Below are positions 29,203-43,099 of a DNA stretch of 64,000 nt, one piece after another. The DNA comes from Hanleya hanleyi (Eukaryota; Mollusca; Polyplacophora; Lepidopleurida; Hanleyidae): NCBI GenBank assembly GCA_036873755.1, contig JAVTVY010039331.1, positions 1 through 64,000 on the forward strand. Reading direction: 5' to 3'. Every line of letters starts with the position of its first letter. The first letter of the stretch is position 1. Below the pieces are notes generated by a model. That model saw nothing but the letters and a program-made list of their open reading frames with translations, was not told the origin of the DNA and did not search any database. Both the position numbers and the translations under genes were made by a program.

Positions 29203-32170
29203 ATAAAATAGACAATTATTATACGGATACAATATGCATACATTCATATTCTGGTATTGATATTCGTGTAACGCCTGGCTCGGCTGAATATTGATAGAAG
29301 ATCTCATGCTGGTAATGATTTGTTAATCATGTTATAATAATTAGGTAACTGCATCCTGACAAATATGTTATTATTTTGTTATATGTCCCTTCTTCGTCCT
29401 TCCCCTGAAATAAACTGTTGAAATCAAGAAACAGTCGAAGCTAATCAATCTCCGCTTACATTCTGGTGTCCGAAGTGGGATGATGAAAAAGATTTTAAGA
29501 ACAGAAAGAACCCCAGGCTGACTGTTAAAGCAGATGGTAAAACGCTGTTTCTGCCACATTCTCCATCACGGAAACAACTATGGCGGATGCAAGAATAGAC
29601 GAAATTGTGAAAGAGTTAGGGAACCTAGGATTGAAAGATTAGGAGCAGGAGGCGGCCCTGATATAGCTAAAGAGAGCAAGCCCCTAGTGCTGGCGACAGG
29701 TCGCCAACTTATGCGTTTCAAGGATAAACCTATAAACCCCGGTGATATCTCTTTGGAGGAGTGGCTTACGGAACTAAAGTGTGCCTCCTACATAGTGGCG
29801 GTCACACGGTAACATAGATCATCATTTTTCAATTGATTACTTGTTAGGTTTATTACATCATCGCCCTGAAATATTTGTATCTAATACCACTCAAGTTTTC
29901 CACCATCATTTAATGTTGTGTTGAATCTGACACACGCACATTGGAGGACGCTGGATATGCAATTCTTCTGTGTGAGAACTTGGACGGAAAAGCTAGACAG
30001 GAAGCCAAGCCATGAGAAAGTCTCGTGAACAAATCATCAAAACATGGTGAAATGTGTCTGGAGCTAGAAATGATCTTCCTTATGCCCAGTACCAATCCCA
30101 TTCCTATGGAAAGACATCTGGCCAAGACTAACAGAACTTTTCGACAAAATCGTGTCTATCAATAGAACGTTCGGTGAAATGAGGGAACTAACCTTAAAGG
30201 GACAGCTCGCCGAGTGTGCCAGCAACGATGTCCATAAAAGGGAAATACCTCGCATCATGAAAGAACAGCCTGACCTGAGCTTTCTTGATCTGAGAGACCA
30301 GATGATTGACTGGTTGGGAATGACAGTACCCAACGACGAGGTAAAAGCGGACCAGGCACAAGAACAGCAAGCTGCAGTAGACGACATTGTTAAAAGACAA
30401 GAGGCGATCAGAAACAGAAACAAATTGATGAACTTCTGAACAATGCTAAGTCGTCAAATGGGAACAAATTCGACCGAACATGCTGTTCGTGTGGAGAGAT
30501 GAGTCGCCTTCGACGCAGCTGCCCCACAAAGACCAAGAGAGATTTAAACTATTAAGCCCCGCTGTGGTGAATCCCACCACGGGAGCTGGCCTGTTTGATG
30601 CGAATGGTCCACTCTTACATAGAATGATAGGGACATGTGCAAAGACGACATTGGACGTCAGCTAAGATGACGACTTTACAACGAATATTACGGATTTGAT
30701 ATTTTTGGAACATCATGATGTCTTGCCGGCATCATTGAAAACTGTTGACCGCTTCTCGCTTGCAGGAAACAAGCCTATGTTTATGTATACTGTGATTGTC
30801 TTTTTGAATTTGGTGCTAATACTGTTATATGGAATGTGGAATAGGTCTTTGGATTATGGACGCGGATATTCTCTAATGGACGACGGCTGGATTATGAATG
30901 ACGGACTAGACGCTTGTAATTATACAGGGAACACTTGGAATCACTGGAGCTGATAGACGCGGGAAACTTAATCCGTATAACTGCCGCGAATGGACGGGAC
31001 ATCCTTTATCTGGGCTACCTCACATTCGATGTACAGGTTTTCGGACAAAAAGTCAAAAGCATTGGGTTTTAGTGGTCAAAAACTTTACAGATGATGCCAT
31101 GAGCGAAAGGAAAATGCTCTTTCCGGGAGTGCTTGGATCGAATGTGTTATGGGGCATTAAAGTAACTAGACAAAACCCCCAGCATTTTATTCCAATCAAG
31201 CTAACAAGAAGGTTACGGTAGCAGGAAGGAAACCAGTCCTCCTTGCTGCACGTTCACTTCAGGTGGTTGATGGATGGATTCAGCCACCAAAGGTGCCATA
31301 TACAGCTGTCTGTCCGCCGTTACCAAAGAGATTTGCCCTTGGCCCTACCATACTGAATGTTCCGGGAAAGTTCTTTTTCAAGCTGCTGACTGCAGTGTTA
31401 AGGAATTTGCTCAGTTATGCTGAGATCGAGCCAGCTATTGACGTAGTGGATGTCAGTAGTGATGGAACTACTAGTGACGAATACTGAGCAGTCCGAAACA
31501 AAAGCCGACCTATGCCAACAATCAAAATTGGATGAAGTCATTGGAAAACATTCGAAGACTTTCAGCAAGCATAATGACAACATCGGATTTTGCGAAGCCA
31601 TCAAACATCCGATACCAATCACTAATGATGCGCCTGCCTGGATACCACATCGACGAGTTCCACCCAGTAAAGGGCAAGAGATCCGAGACTACCTGAGAAA
31701 TTTCTGGATCATGACGTCATCAGAGACTCGTCAAGTTCATACCCTTCTCCTGCGGTGCTTGTACGAACGGGGGATAAGCTAAGAGTGTGCTGTGACTACA
31801 GTGTCCTAAATTGCAAGACTCGCAAAAATACGCACCCGTTGCCACGGATAGAGAAAACTCTCAGTCCTCAAAGGCGCTAAATACCTCTGCAGTCTTGACT
31901 TACTCCATGGAGGTAGCTATAGCAGAAGAAGATATAGAGAAAACTGCTCTCATAGTTGGTACAGCTGGTTTGTACGAATATTCAACAATGCCACTTGGTT
32001 TAACAAGAGCGCCAGGAACGTTCCTGCGTTTAATCGGTAAAATATTCAAGGATGAGAACTTTCGGTACTTCCTCATCTATCTGGATGACATCCTAATTCT
32101 CGGAACGAAATTAGAAGAGACACTCGAACGACTCGATATGGTACTTACAGGCTTTCAAATTTCAACATGA
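29203..32170 (+). mobile_element. Ty3/gypsy-like LTR retrotransposon, decayed, in unit 1
   Basis: An LTR-like end (29203-29460) with AATAAAC and a TTACA terminus is followed by a primer-binding-like TGGTGTCCGAAGTGGGA at 29465. Gag starts MADARIDEIVKELGNL at 29580 and stops after 20 codons. Later gag pieces include KESKPLVLATGRQLMRF and EIPRIMKEQPDLSFLDLRDQ. The reverse transcriptase survives as VPPSKGQEIRDYLRNF, LYEYSTMPLGLTRAPGTFLR and the catalytic YLDDILIL at about 32076. The protease region is replaced by the R2 insertion. The related element at 54.96-58.37 kb keeps the RNase H instead. Confidence 0.8.
30663..30922 (+). repeat. Interspersed repeat R2 inside gypsy protease region
   Basis: About 260 bp from TAAGATGACGACTTTACAAC to GACGCTTGTAATTA. 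It replaces the sequence that in the sister element encodes the protease motif LTDTGT. An open frame (VDRFSLAGNKPMFMYT, then SLDYGRGYSLMDDGWIMNDG) is kept in the other long copy. Confidence 0.7.
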
Positions 32171-33671
32171 TAAGTGTCAACTATTCAAGGATATACTTCT
32201 ATTAGTGAGGTGGCTTATCAAAAAGATCGTGACAATCTAGTCCAAAGCACCAAACCTGGCACATCCATCACTTGAGGCATACAGGAAAATACCAGAAGGG
32301 GTGCCCCTTGCTCTGAGCCGTGTGGCGCCCTCTGGCCCCCAAAGGGGCATCTAAGGGAAAATATCATCATTGAAAAAATAATTAGCTTCCCAATAGCTTC
32401 ATTAAGTTCGTTATCCTTGAAGCCAGGAAGCTGAATCTTGCCACACTATATCTTTGGTTCCAACACTACCATTACATGTAACAAAAGATGGCCTATGTGA
32501 TGATGTCACAGTGACGTCATATTATAAAAATAAACCATTTTATTGACAATTTTTCTGATTGATTTTTTCAACTTGTTTAGTTGTGCAATTTTCTTCGCTT
32601 AAACTGACTTGTAAATTAATAAATAATCATCTGATGTGAAATAAAATATTATTGGGCACTTTTACGTAGAAAAATACACCAATTTTGAAGAAAATACGAC
32701 ATAAACACAATTTTCCAGCTACACCACCGTGTCGTCCATTCTGACTTTAGCCATGATGCGGAAGAGCAGGAATTTTTGAAGAGAATTAAATGGCTCTGGG
32801 AATTAAATGACCCTAGTAAGATTTTGCTATATAGACACAAAGTCCCAGCTCACAACAGTTGCGAGCACCATTCTTTGGAAAGAACGGGGGGGCGGTGCGG
32901 GCGGGTGTGGAGCTGAATCCACCTATAACAATTCTAAAGGTGTATCTGCAGAACCGACATATATGCGAATGTACATGTAATGTTCGTGTCACCCAATGCG
33001 AATTAGGTGTAGTTTCAGAATCCTGCCTCTGAACATGAAGTCGTCCAAAGCACTCTCAATCATGTCAAAAGCGATGGATAGGCGTATACGAGTTATTTTA
33101 ATGTTAATTTCATGTTCCTGTCCCTCAATGGGCGTTAAATGCACTTTCCGATCGTTTTCCTGCGTTTATTCACTCTGTATTTCCTCTCTTCCTATAGCTA
33201 TCCTGAAAATGGTTGACAGCATTTTGACCAAAAAAAACATTGCGAGCTATTTTCACCCTTGGTATTCCCACAGCTATCTGGACAAAGTCCCATGAACATT
33301 CGGCCAAAGCTGTGGTCATTTAATGGCGATAATAGACCAGTGCTATGACATGTTACTTTTAATTTGCATGTTCTCGTTTCCCATTGGGCGTTAAATGCCC
33401 TCTTGATATCTTCTTGGTTTTAGAGTCCCTTCTCTGACCATATAGCTCTGTTAGCTATCCTGACGTAAATTCACGGCTTTATTTTTGGGTTCACCCTCAC
33501 GGACTTATCAGATGAAGTTTCGTACCATTACGTCAAAAACTGTGGCTATATACGCCGGCCACAAATAAACAGAGAAGTGCAGAACTAAACACGAGTCACC
33601 GGCCTGTGTAACACTTGATAATTCAGCTATTCTTCTCTCAAACTTAAAAGTAGAAAGATTAAAATTGAAGC
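32171..33671. other. Intron 1 sequence, degenerate repeats
   Basis: 32270-32900 contains a TGACGTCAC-bearing repeat related to 27450-27960. 33000-33560 has two degenerate copies around TGGGCGTTAAATGC (33122, 33376). No gene seen. Confidence 0.4.
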
Positions 33672-33900
33672 GATATGCAAGAGGTGAGGAAAATTGAAGT
33701 CTGGCGACTAAAAAGCAACCATATGACTCAACAGGAAAGCTTCCCTCGGCGCCTCACCTGCAGACCCGAGAACGGACGTAGCCTTAGTATCTCAGCCGCG
33801 CTTTTCTTGCAGGTGTTCATGTGGAGACTATGAAGTATCCACACGGCCACTAGCACCGGCTTAAGCGGAATCAGATACGCTAGCTCGGGAGCCGTGAATA
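33672..33900 (+). repeat. Interspersed repeat R1
   Basis: ATATGCAAGAGGTGAGGAAA, GTATCTCAGCCGCGCTTTTC and CACGGCCACTAGCACCGGC; matches 48292-48424 in the first half. Confidence 0.75.
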
Positions 33901-34089
33901 TAGATTAGCTCAAACAAATAACTCATCGGATGTTAATGGATGAGCATCGATGTCGTCTGATGATGTAAACGCCTCAACATGGGGTAAATGCAAGAATACC
34001 CAGAGAAACTAACCTGTCCAGTCTTGTATATTTTCATCTTATTTTCTGTTTTACGAGATGAAAAGCTGAATTGTCAAGCTTTTCATTGA

Positions 34090-34960
34090 TAAAGGGCAAT
34101 GGTTTCCTTATGTCTCTACCGTTGGGACTGCAGTCAGAATATCTACCGTTAGGTTGGCAGCCATACTATCTTTCGTTGGATCTGCAGTCAGAAAATCCAC
34201 CGTTAGGTCTGCAGACAGAAAATCTACTGTTAGGTCCGTACAGAACGTCTACTGTTGTGGGTTGCAGTCACTACTACGTCAGACATGTAGTTGGAATCTC
34301 TACGATTAGGGGTGTGGTCAGAATTTCCACCGTTATGTCTGCAGTTAAGATTATCAACAGTTATGTCTGCAGTCAGAATCGCTACTGTTAGATCTGTAGG
34401 CAGAATCTTCACCGTTAGGTCTGCAGTCAAAATCTCTACCGATAGGACTTCAGTCAGAATATGTACCGTTAGGTTGGCGACCAGAATATCTTTCGTTAGA
34501 TGTGCAGTCAGAAAATCTACCGTTAGGTCTGCAGACAGAAAATCTACTGTTAGGTCTGTAGACGGAACATTTATTGTTGTAGTCTGCAATCACATTTACC
34601 TTAGACCAGTAGTTGGAATCCCTACGATTAGGTGTGTTGCCAGAATCTCCACCGTTAGGTCTGCAGTTAGAATATCTACCGTTATGTCTGCTGTTAGAAT
34701 CGCTGTCGTTATGTCTGCAGTCAGAATCGCTACCGTTAGATCTGCAGTCAGAATCTCTACCGGTAGGAATGCAATCAGAATATCTTCGGTTAGGTTGGCA
34801 ATCAGAATATCTTCCGTTAGGTTGGCAATCAGAATATCTTCCGTTAGGTTGGCAGCCACAATATCTTGTGCAGTGAGGAAATCTACCGGTAGGTTTGTAG
34901 ACATAAAATCTACCGCTAGATCAGCAGACAGAATATCTACTGTTATGTCGTGTGACTTCT
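34090..34960. repeat. 27-bp minisatellite in intron 1 of copy 1
   Basis: About 30 units of GTCAGAATATCTACCGTTAG plus GTCTGCA. 27 is divisible by three, so long false frames exist on both strands. The same satellite lies at 58930-59260 before exon 2 of copy 2. Confidence 0.9.
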
Positions 34961-35082
34961 TGTCAGATACGCCATCTTGTGAGCACATCCGAACGATACT
35001 GCATGTTATCACTATAGAAGCTTTGTAGTGATATACCGGTAATTGATCTGCGCTCCATGCTATATATTATTTTTACTTTCAG

Positions 35083-35299
35083 TCGGCCAGACACTTCCCG
35101 AGAGGGCCTCTCTCCTGGACTTGGGATCTGGACCTAATGTCCAGTATATCGTCAGTTCGTCCAAACATGTATCAAGTATCTTCCTGAGCGACTTTGCAGA
35201 GGCCAATAGACAGTCTCTCTGGAAATGGATAGCGGAACAGGAAGATGCTCACGATTTCTCCCCGTTTTTCAAATACATAGCGGACAAAGATGAGATGGA
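35083..35299 (+). CDS. NNMT/PNMT-family methyltransferase copy 1, exon 2
   Basis: 217 nt. The acceptor is TTTTACTTTCAG| and the donor GA|GTAAGT. It encodes the SAM-binding motif I SLLDLGSGPNV, then IFLSDFAEANRQSLWKW (motif II acidic region) and HDFSPFFKYIADKDEM, matching the family order. The phases (in phase 1, out phase 2) join cleanly to exons 1 and 3. Confidence 0.9.
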
Positions 35300-35628
35300 G
35301 TAAGTCATGAAGCAAGATTAGCGACATGTCCTTACGATAGAAATTGATATCGAAATGGTGTACTAATTATTCATGAAATCCATAAACCATGTATAGTGAT
35401 GATGAATAGTTCTCAAAGGCATGAACACGAGAACACAACTGTCGTTCACCTATAAGTTACTATCGTTTTTGTTCTATTTTTGCTATTTCCGTTTCTAAAT
35501 GGCAAGCTGTACTAACAAATGCATTCTAGTTTGAGTAGACGTGCGACGTTGTATATAGGCATCCGGGAACCATTTTCGGTTTATTCGCGTTCATCGACTA
35601 AATATCATTTTTGTTCTTCCTTTGTCAG

Positions 35629-36058
35629 GTGGCGCTTGAAGCAAAGTGACTTCCGTGAGAAAGTTAAAGGTATTCTAGCTTGCGATCTACTGCAAAGCAA
35701 ACCGCTTCATCCATCAATTTTCCCGCCATTTGACGTCGTCTGTTCAAGTCTGTGCTTTGAAGTAGTGGCAACTGATCTACAAGAATACAAGACCATGGTA
35801 ATGAATGTCTCCAGTCTCGTGAAGCCCGGCGGCTGGGTCGTTTTATCTGGCGTTCTGGGTGAAACCTTTTACAAAGTCGGCCGAATGGATTTTTACTGTC
35901 TCAAGTTGAGTCCCGTGGACATTAAAACTTCATTTGAATCGGCTGGGTTCACCGTCCATACTTGGAAACAATATGATGTAGCAGACGACAAACGGGTAGA
36001 TATCACGTGTTCAGACATGGTCGGTTCGTTCTGCATGGCTGCAAGGAAAGCTGACTGA
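35629..36058 (+). CDS. NNMT/PNMT-family methyltransferase copy 1, exon 3
   Basis: 430 nt to the TGA at 36056-36058. The acceptor is CCTTTGTCAG|G. It encodes KGILACDLLQSKPL, the PFDVVCSSLCFEVV block typical of NNMT-like enzymes (compare ADCVLSTLCLDAA in family members), YKTMVMNVSSLVKPGGWVVL and a C-terminal CMAARKAD. Intron 2 is 329 nt. This is the only apparently intact cellular protein gene in the window. Confidence 0.92.
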
Positions 36059-36224
36059 GACAGCGCTTGCTATCCAAAATAATGTGCCACAGTCAAAATA
36101 CATGTACAACACGTCGGTGGGATTTTCCTTAGAAGACGCGCAATGGAAGAGAAAAGTACTTTGTCGGATATTAATACTCCCTCGTTTGGGACGTTTCTTC
36201 TTAACGGTCATTTTTATCAGATAA

Positions 36225-36340
36225 CCGGATAGGGCTATTACATCATCGCTCTTATATATTTGTATCTAATATCGCTCAAGCCGATACTAGGGGACGTGGG
36301 ATCATATCCCCTTTAAGATGTCAATACAATAAAACCGTGA
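36225..36340 (-). repeat. Interspersed repeat R1, fragment
   Basis: Inverted 3' part: ATTTGTATCTAATATCGCTC and GTGACTGAGATACAATTCAT. Confidence 0.65.
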
Positions 36341-38984
36341 CTGAGATACAATTCATCCCAAGGATCATGTTTGGCATGTTTTTAGATATATGCAGTCCGT
36401 ATATTTGCCTGTGAGGTCATATGACTTATTGTCAGCACGCGGCATTTTTCCTGTCTACCCTTGTAATGTTGCGTTTGATTACAACTGTTCTTCTGGCATT
36501 TCCAAACTTTATCTGAGTGTTAGAATAGGCTCATGTGCTCGCGACTTTCGAAAAAACAGTGAAAAATAATGTATATCAGGATCTTACAAATTTAACCAAT
36601 GTGAGATTTCTTATTTATAGAAGCATCAGAAATAATACAGGTATCGGCTTCATTTGCACTGTCAGTCAGTATTACGAATGGCAGCACAGCACTGTGTGGG
36701 TGTAGTCGTCTATTCCGACATGCAATATCCGCATCAATAGTCAATGTACATTTATGTTAGAATAATGGTCCCCCATTCTGTAAAGAATTCGCTTCCATAA
36801 TTAATTTACGTTTAATCGGCTCAAATTCAATCTGATTAACATTGATAGTTACGAGTATAATAAGGTACTTTATTATATCAATAAACCACTAGGAAGGCAT
36901 GGGTGTATTCGGAAATAGCAAAGGCATGACAAGGATTATTTTGTTCTGTTAGAACTAACTTACATCGGATTCTTTGTTGTGTGTGAAATGGATCATGATT
37001 TCATTTTATAGTGTCGACTGCCATATTGATTATGTGACAATGTAACTTGTAAACAATTACGAAGAGCTCGTTATATGCACCAAGCATTATATGCTACATA
37101 CTAATTTAGCTTTAAAGGCAACTGGTTCTGAGCTGTTGAATGGATTTGTAGGCCAGTTACCTATAAAGTACCTTCCCAGTCAGATCACGAGGGTAATGCC
37201 ATGTACAAGAGCTGTTATCATTAGAGTGGGAACAAGGTTCTACAATAGAAATGACTTATGCGTGACGGACAATTGACTTCAATACGGAGTGACCGACTTC
37301 AACTGGGTCAGTCATAAGTATGGACATTCCCCTTTAAAGTTAGTTTCACCAGTCCTCTACTGTACAACCAATCAATCAAAACACCACTTCACCATGATAG
37401 TCGCTGGTCTCACCGGCTATGAAAAGAGTTTTAATTAGAGCAAGTACTAAAACTCGACCAACACGAATTGTTTGTTACAGTCGATGACAGAACGCCTGCG
37501 AGACTGGATCGCTTCGGAATGTGAACTTCTCCACTGGAATATCATAGGATATGATTGAAGCATAATACTTTGACCTCTCTCATCGTCTTACCCACATATT
37601 GTCACTATGATAGACCAGGCAAACAAGATATAAACATAGCCAACTTACATCAAAGTCTCACAATATTATATGTACTCAAGGCAAGGTCTCCCAGCGCAAT
37701 ACTTGTCCAGAAATTTAGCACTTCATCAAGACGCATCTACACGCAAATTGCAGATATTTTTGTCGAGATGTCTTTGTGCAAAAGGACTACTCTACGTTTG
37801 TGTCTCCCCCAAACAATATCTGATAACGTTATCTTATATGAGAAGATGCGTCTGTACGAAACCCTTCAATGAGCTAATGATCGACAATCACCAACACGAG
37901 ATAGTCCTTGTTAGTAATGGTCTTGTAATCGGTGAAATCTCGTCGAATCATGTGATGGGCATCATCCGAACGCATGGTCGTAGACACTTCTGTACGAAGC
38001 CATGCGGTGACAGATGTTGTATGAGAGTATTTGATGTCTGGGCGTTTCCCAAATGGTCACATCCGATTGGTTCCGTGAGATCCGAGATTGGCGCAATCGC
38101 ATTCATAGAACGACGACACGCCTCCAGAAAGCGATGGATTGAAATGAACTCTTGGTGGGCCTCATATTTTCTCCATCAAAAAAATCTCTAATTTTAGGCC
38201 GTTTGCAATATCGATCTTCTAAAGAAACTAGAGACTATAGGCTATTATATGTATCTAGTCTAACAGGCCTTGCATACAGAAATTCCATCAAATAGTCTTT
38301 TTTTATGACTGGAACTAATAACTGCGCTGAATTGCTCACTGCAGGGCTGATTTCAATTGAACAAAATTACCGGCACTTCTTTTCACTAGCCCGATAAGTA
38401 GTCTTCCCCTCTACCATCAAGGTATTATAGAACAATTTTGATCAAGCTAGAAAATACAGCAGTACTACAACATTATTGGAGTTTGAAGTCTAAATCTGAC
38501 ATTCCGGGAATTGATCAATGGAATTGGAATTTTGTGGTGTCATTTCTTTCCAAATGTGAGCATAAATATATGCCGGAATATTAACAGAGCTCAGCTATAA
38601 TGTTCACAGAGTTTTTCAAGTTATAATATTGAGTATTCATAGCATTGTGCAACTATTTTTTGAACATGAGACACCAAAGGTGCTACAATCCCTCAGCCCC
38701 TTAACAGTCCAGTTCAAGATGTTTTATGGTTGTAGGAGTTTGGAGGCATAGTATAGCGTTGAGGCATTTGTATACGCTTTTTATGAATCACTGATTGCAC
38801 CACTGGCTTCACAGGCACTGTTTGAAGAACAAGATGTGGGAAGGAGGCTCTTTGTCCTTTTTTCTTTTGTCCAGACCAAATATAGCCATCTTTTCTGGCA
38901 AACCGATGCATACAATTTTCATAAAACAATTTTTTGACTCATGTTCAAGTACATATCTTTGCCGAAATTTTGAGAAAGAATTAT
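36341..38984. other. No gene recognised
   Basis: A 173-residue plus-strand frame at 37670-38191 (ending WWASYFLHQKNL) has no motif I know. It overlaps sequence shared with copy 2 near 61185-61400, so it is probably not a gene. Confidence 0.4.
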
Positions 38985-39880
38985 GTGTAAATACAACGAA
39001 AACAACCCTCTGGATATTCCCGGAAATAACTGGTGCTACCTGTAAGCAGAAGTAGGCGAAACGCAATCTCAAGCTCATGACATGGTATGTACATATCACA
39101 TTTGAGAAGAATCCGATGAGTGGTTCTTAAGTTATTGCTGGGAAATGAATTTTGGATTTTGCCATCACCAGGTGGCGTCACCTGTTAGCGCAAGTGAGCG
39201 AAGCGAAATCCCAAGCGATATCTCCTGTCATGTTATATTCGTACCAAATTTGAGAACAATCCGATAAGTCGTTCTCAAATTATTGCCGGAAACGAAACAG
39301 ATCAGATTTTGCCACCAGTTGGCACAACCTGTAGCTGCAAGTGGATACATATAAACATAACAAATTGGAGAAGAAAACATTAAACGGTCCTCAAGTTAAT
39401 GACCGGAAACAAATTTTGGATTTTGCCACTAGGTGGCATCACCGGTCAGCTTAAGTGGGTGAATCGCAGTCCCAAGCAACAGCTCATGGTATATACATAT
39501 CAAATTTGAGAAGAATCTGATGAACGGTTCTCAAATTATCGCCTGGAAATGAATTTTGGATTTTGCCACAAGGTGGACGAATCGCAATTCCAAGCAACAT
39601 CTCATCGCATGTTATATGCTTACCAAAATTGAGAAGAATCCGAGAAGTGGTTCTCAAGTTATTGCCCAGAAACGAATATCAGATTTTATCACCAGGTGGC
39701 CCTACCTGCAGCCGCAAGTGGATGAAACTCAATCCCAAGCGACACCTCATGGCATGGTATATTGCATACCAAATTTGAGAAGAATCTGACGAGCAGTTCT
39801 CAAGTTATTACCCGGAAACAAATTTCAGACGGACAGATGGACAGACAAAAACACAGTCGGATAATCCACTCTACTAAGTA
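38985..39880. repeat. Tandem repeat of about 115-150 bp
   Basis: Six degenerate units, each with TTTGAGAAGAATCCGATGAG, TTCTCAAGTTATTGCC and GGATTTTGCCACCAGGTGGC. It ends in GACGGACAGATGGACAGACA and a G-rich tail. Confidence 0.8.
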
Positions 39881-41525
39881 GGGAGGGCGGGGGGTGCGGG
39901 GGGGTATACAAAAAATTGACAAGGTATCCACGTCACTGTGGAAAAATTCTGTAAAGTTGTGATCTTATAGCCGTGACATGAAACCCAATGTCGGATGGGG
40001 CTTTTATTATGGTTGTTGTAATACAATTTACTTTCGTTATCAAGTTGGATAGATTCATTTCATGTACATCTTATCAATCTTTTAATTGTTTCATACATTT
40101 ATTCAGATGATATAGCAAGTAAACATTGGCTTTATATTCAGTGTATCAGTCAGAAATAAACCTCTGTATATAAAAAACGTAGATCTATAAGGTCCACTGT
40201 TTACCCTTATAATAAAGAAAATAGATCCAAAAATGGATACCAAACTACTATTTACAAGTGTTTTATATGTGTTTCCAAGATGTGGAAATCTCACAAGTTA
40301 TAACTGAAGCATAATTAAAGCCAACTGAGTAATTGGTAATAGCTAATTCACGAGTAGCAATGACTGTGGAGATTTAAACTTGCAATACATTTCCCAGCCT
40401 ATTACAGTTCTATTTGGTTATCTCCCCTGTCACCATTCTGGCACACACAAAAACTTTAGGTGCATGAAATATGTAGAGCTCTTTGCGTAGATCAAGGAAA
40501 ATGCTTGCTACATTCCATGAATATTTCAGATGCAAAATGGAAAGAAAACATTTCTAAATACAGGGAAATTATTACGTGAATGATTTGACCACCACTGGAT
40601 TTTAGAAAAATATCATAAAAAGATATTGTAGGTGGTCTTGAGCGGTAAGCTTAAATGGCGAAAAAATCCAAATTGTAACTCAACACACTTATTTCATGAA
40701 AATGTGAATGAATACAGGCAAAGTGAAATATCCCATTGTTTTCTAAAATGAATTACACTTATACTGGTATTATTTTAAACTAAATTACTGCCGAACACGC
40801 TTTCTAATGAGAATGACTTTTGCCCCACAAAATCACTCAACACGCGCCTTTCAAAATCTGTGGTTTAGCAGACGACATATTTTGAACAGGAATGTAGTGC
40901 CGCTGGAAAATTAACGAATACACGCATAAAATTAGATAAATACAAAATGTAACATATCAGACCTGAAACTATACACGAACATTAAAAACACAGAAAGCTG
41001 GACACCCTAAAAAGGAAGTTTCGAGCTCTTTCTTGTCGTGTAAGAACTCTACCTAGTACTGTGTTAGCAAGACGCAGAGCCGGTCAATTTCTTCAACATA
41101 ACTATATGCATCTTCGCGTCAAATATTTGACCCCTAGGATCAAACATAGATACATAAAAACAACAAATATGCATCAGGAGTGTGATAAACAAAGTAGCTA
41201 ATTTGCACAACTTTGGTCTCATCTCACACAGTATCCCACAATCGCGTCCCTCTGTACTATAGTGTTCGCTTTCCAGGTCAAATGTTCAAAACCATATTAT
41301 TTCATTGGCTCGTATAAACGAAGTTTTCATGCTTTTGAAGCTGGAATAGGGTCAGATACACGAAGAATGAAGTCAATCCGCCAAGGATATTTTCTAATGA
41401 AATGTGCAATTCCCTAGCTCGGTATTATGTTGAAGGTTTGTTGTGTATGTGGATTGTGACCTTTGACCTTGGACCCTGTAGCTTGGATAGGGGATACAGA
41501 TTGCATGGGATCACTTGGGGTGTAA
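39881..41525. other. No gene recognised
   Basis: AT-rich, only short open frames. Confidence 0.5.
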
Positions 41526-42790
41526 CCATAGAGGACTATGGGAGAAATGACGCCATCGGTGACGTCATCAGTAATAAGGAATGCACGGACACGCGCCGAT
41601 GTGCATTACCGCTATGCACTGTCTCACAGGGGCGACGAGTGGTATGCGGACATTGAAGATGTATGTGACTGCAGAGAAGAGACGCCATCAATAATAGAGA
41701 AAACCGCATGTTTAGATGAGTATGGGCGATATATGAGTAATATGTGGTCTGAATGTAGCGTGCATGGTGTTGTAGTGAAGTTCTGGGGGTGTATAATTAG
41801 ACTGTAGGTCTACGTTGACCGGTGACACACACATACACAGTCCTGGAGTAGTGGAGAAAACGGATGCGCGATGGGGATATGCCTACCTTTATACTCCAAT
41901 ACACTAACCCATAGGGTGCCTTGCGAGATGCATGTGGATCCTGGAGTAAAGAGAAATGACGTTATCGATGAGGTCTTCAGTAATATGCTACGCTTGGGTT
42001 CGCACTGGTTGCATGACCAAATATATACCCCTATACATCAGCACATAGGGGTGACCAGGTGCACCTCATCTTTTGGCGTGAGTCTCGGAGCGGCTCTAGG
42101 AGACATCCTTTCCTAGATCTTGTCTGACACCAAGTTGGTCTTAGTTGGGGATTCCAGCCCCCCGCCCCACTCCCACCCACTTCCTGCGTAGGGTATACGG
42201 CGGATCTGTCCTGACATATCCCCATGATTCTGTATTATTTTATCACTATCGGGTCCGGTGTATCTCTCCAACTCGGTCACCGCCATGCCGGTTTAGACTT
42301 ATTACCAGGACTTCCCATGCATGTGTCCGATTACGTGTACCTTCAAGATCGCCATTTTGTTTTACTATTACAAGCTCTGACTTGCGCCGATATGTTCAGA
42401 CTTGCTTACCAGATGACCAGGAAGTCATACGACCGGAAGTTGTATGACCGAGTGTACCCGTATGAGCATTTGACCGTCCTTATGCATGCGCCACCAGAAG
42501 TGCACACAAACCGGAAATCTTCACTGCGCATGCCTTGAAGAGGTCAAATACCTTTTCTCTACTACTTATATTAATACTTTCCACCGTTACCATCTTTCCT
42601 AATAATTTTCGGCGTTTTCAAAACCATTTTTCTCCCCAGTTTTTCTAGTTCCCCGATGCAATTTGGTCTCTGTGATTTTGAGTATTTCTGGTGTTTAAAG
42701 CTGGTGTTATTCCAGATTTCTTTTGTAATATATTTCGTAAAAGTTTTTGGCATCTGTTTATGGTGAAATTTTGAGTTGATTCGTCAGATG
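41526..42790 (+). repeat. Downstream block of the segmental duplication, unit 1
   Basis: Matches 61430-63290 in order (GGAGAAATGACG, TAATAGAGAAAACCGCATG, GCTACGCTTGGGTTCGCACT, TTTCTCCCCAGTTTTTC). It lacks the transposon-like insertion present in unit 2. Contains two TGACGTCA-type sites. Confidence 0.7.
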
Positions 42791-43099
42791 TTCGCTGTTT
42801 GAGGCAGTTTTTTTTTCATGACCCGCCCAGCTGGGTTGGCCCGGATAGCCATTATCCTTGTGTGAAATAGCGTGGTGTGTTGTACGATCTAGGGGACCTA
42901 TTTCTCAGTGTTCCAAATCCACAGTTCGCCGGGTGCGAGTTTTTTTGTATTGTTTCTTGACGTTCGCTCAAGGTGTGAGGCTCCCTTTGGGGACTATTTG
43001 TAAAACTTTACTACCTATGTGTTGAGAGGCACCCTTTAGGGACTAACTGTTTACAACTTTCGTTTTCAAATGAACTTTTTCCGGAGCTCCCCGGTGGGA

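Larger units (their letters stand above)
25815..42790. repeat. Segmental duplication, unit 1
   Basis: The block from GTTATCTCCAGCTGGTGCTA to the TTTCTCCCCAGTTTTTC end recurs in the same order at about 52655-63300. Shared blocks are: methyltransferase exons 1-3, gypsy element, 27-bp minisatellite, R1 copies, and the 41530-42780 block. Unit 1 is longer because of extra insertions and unique sequence at 36.4-41.4 kb. Confidence 0.8.

Noticed and set aside
34090..35028. 245-residue frame and its antisense partners
   Set aside because: By-product of the 27-bp minisatellite.
37670..38191. 173-residue frame as a gene
   Set aside because: No motif, no splice or promoter pattern, and part of it is shared with non-coding sequence at 61.2-61.4 kb.
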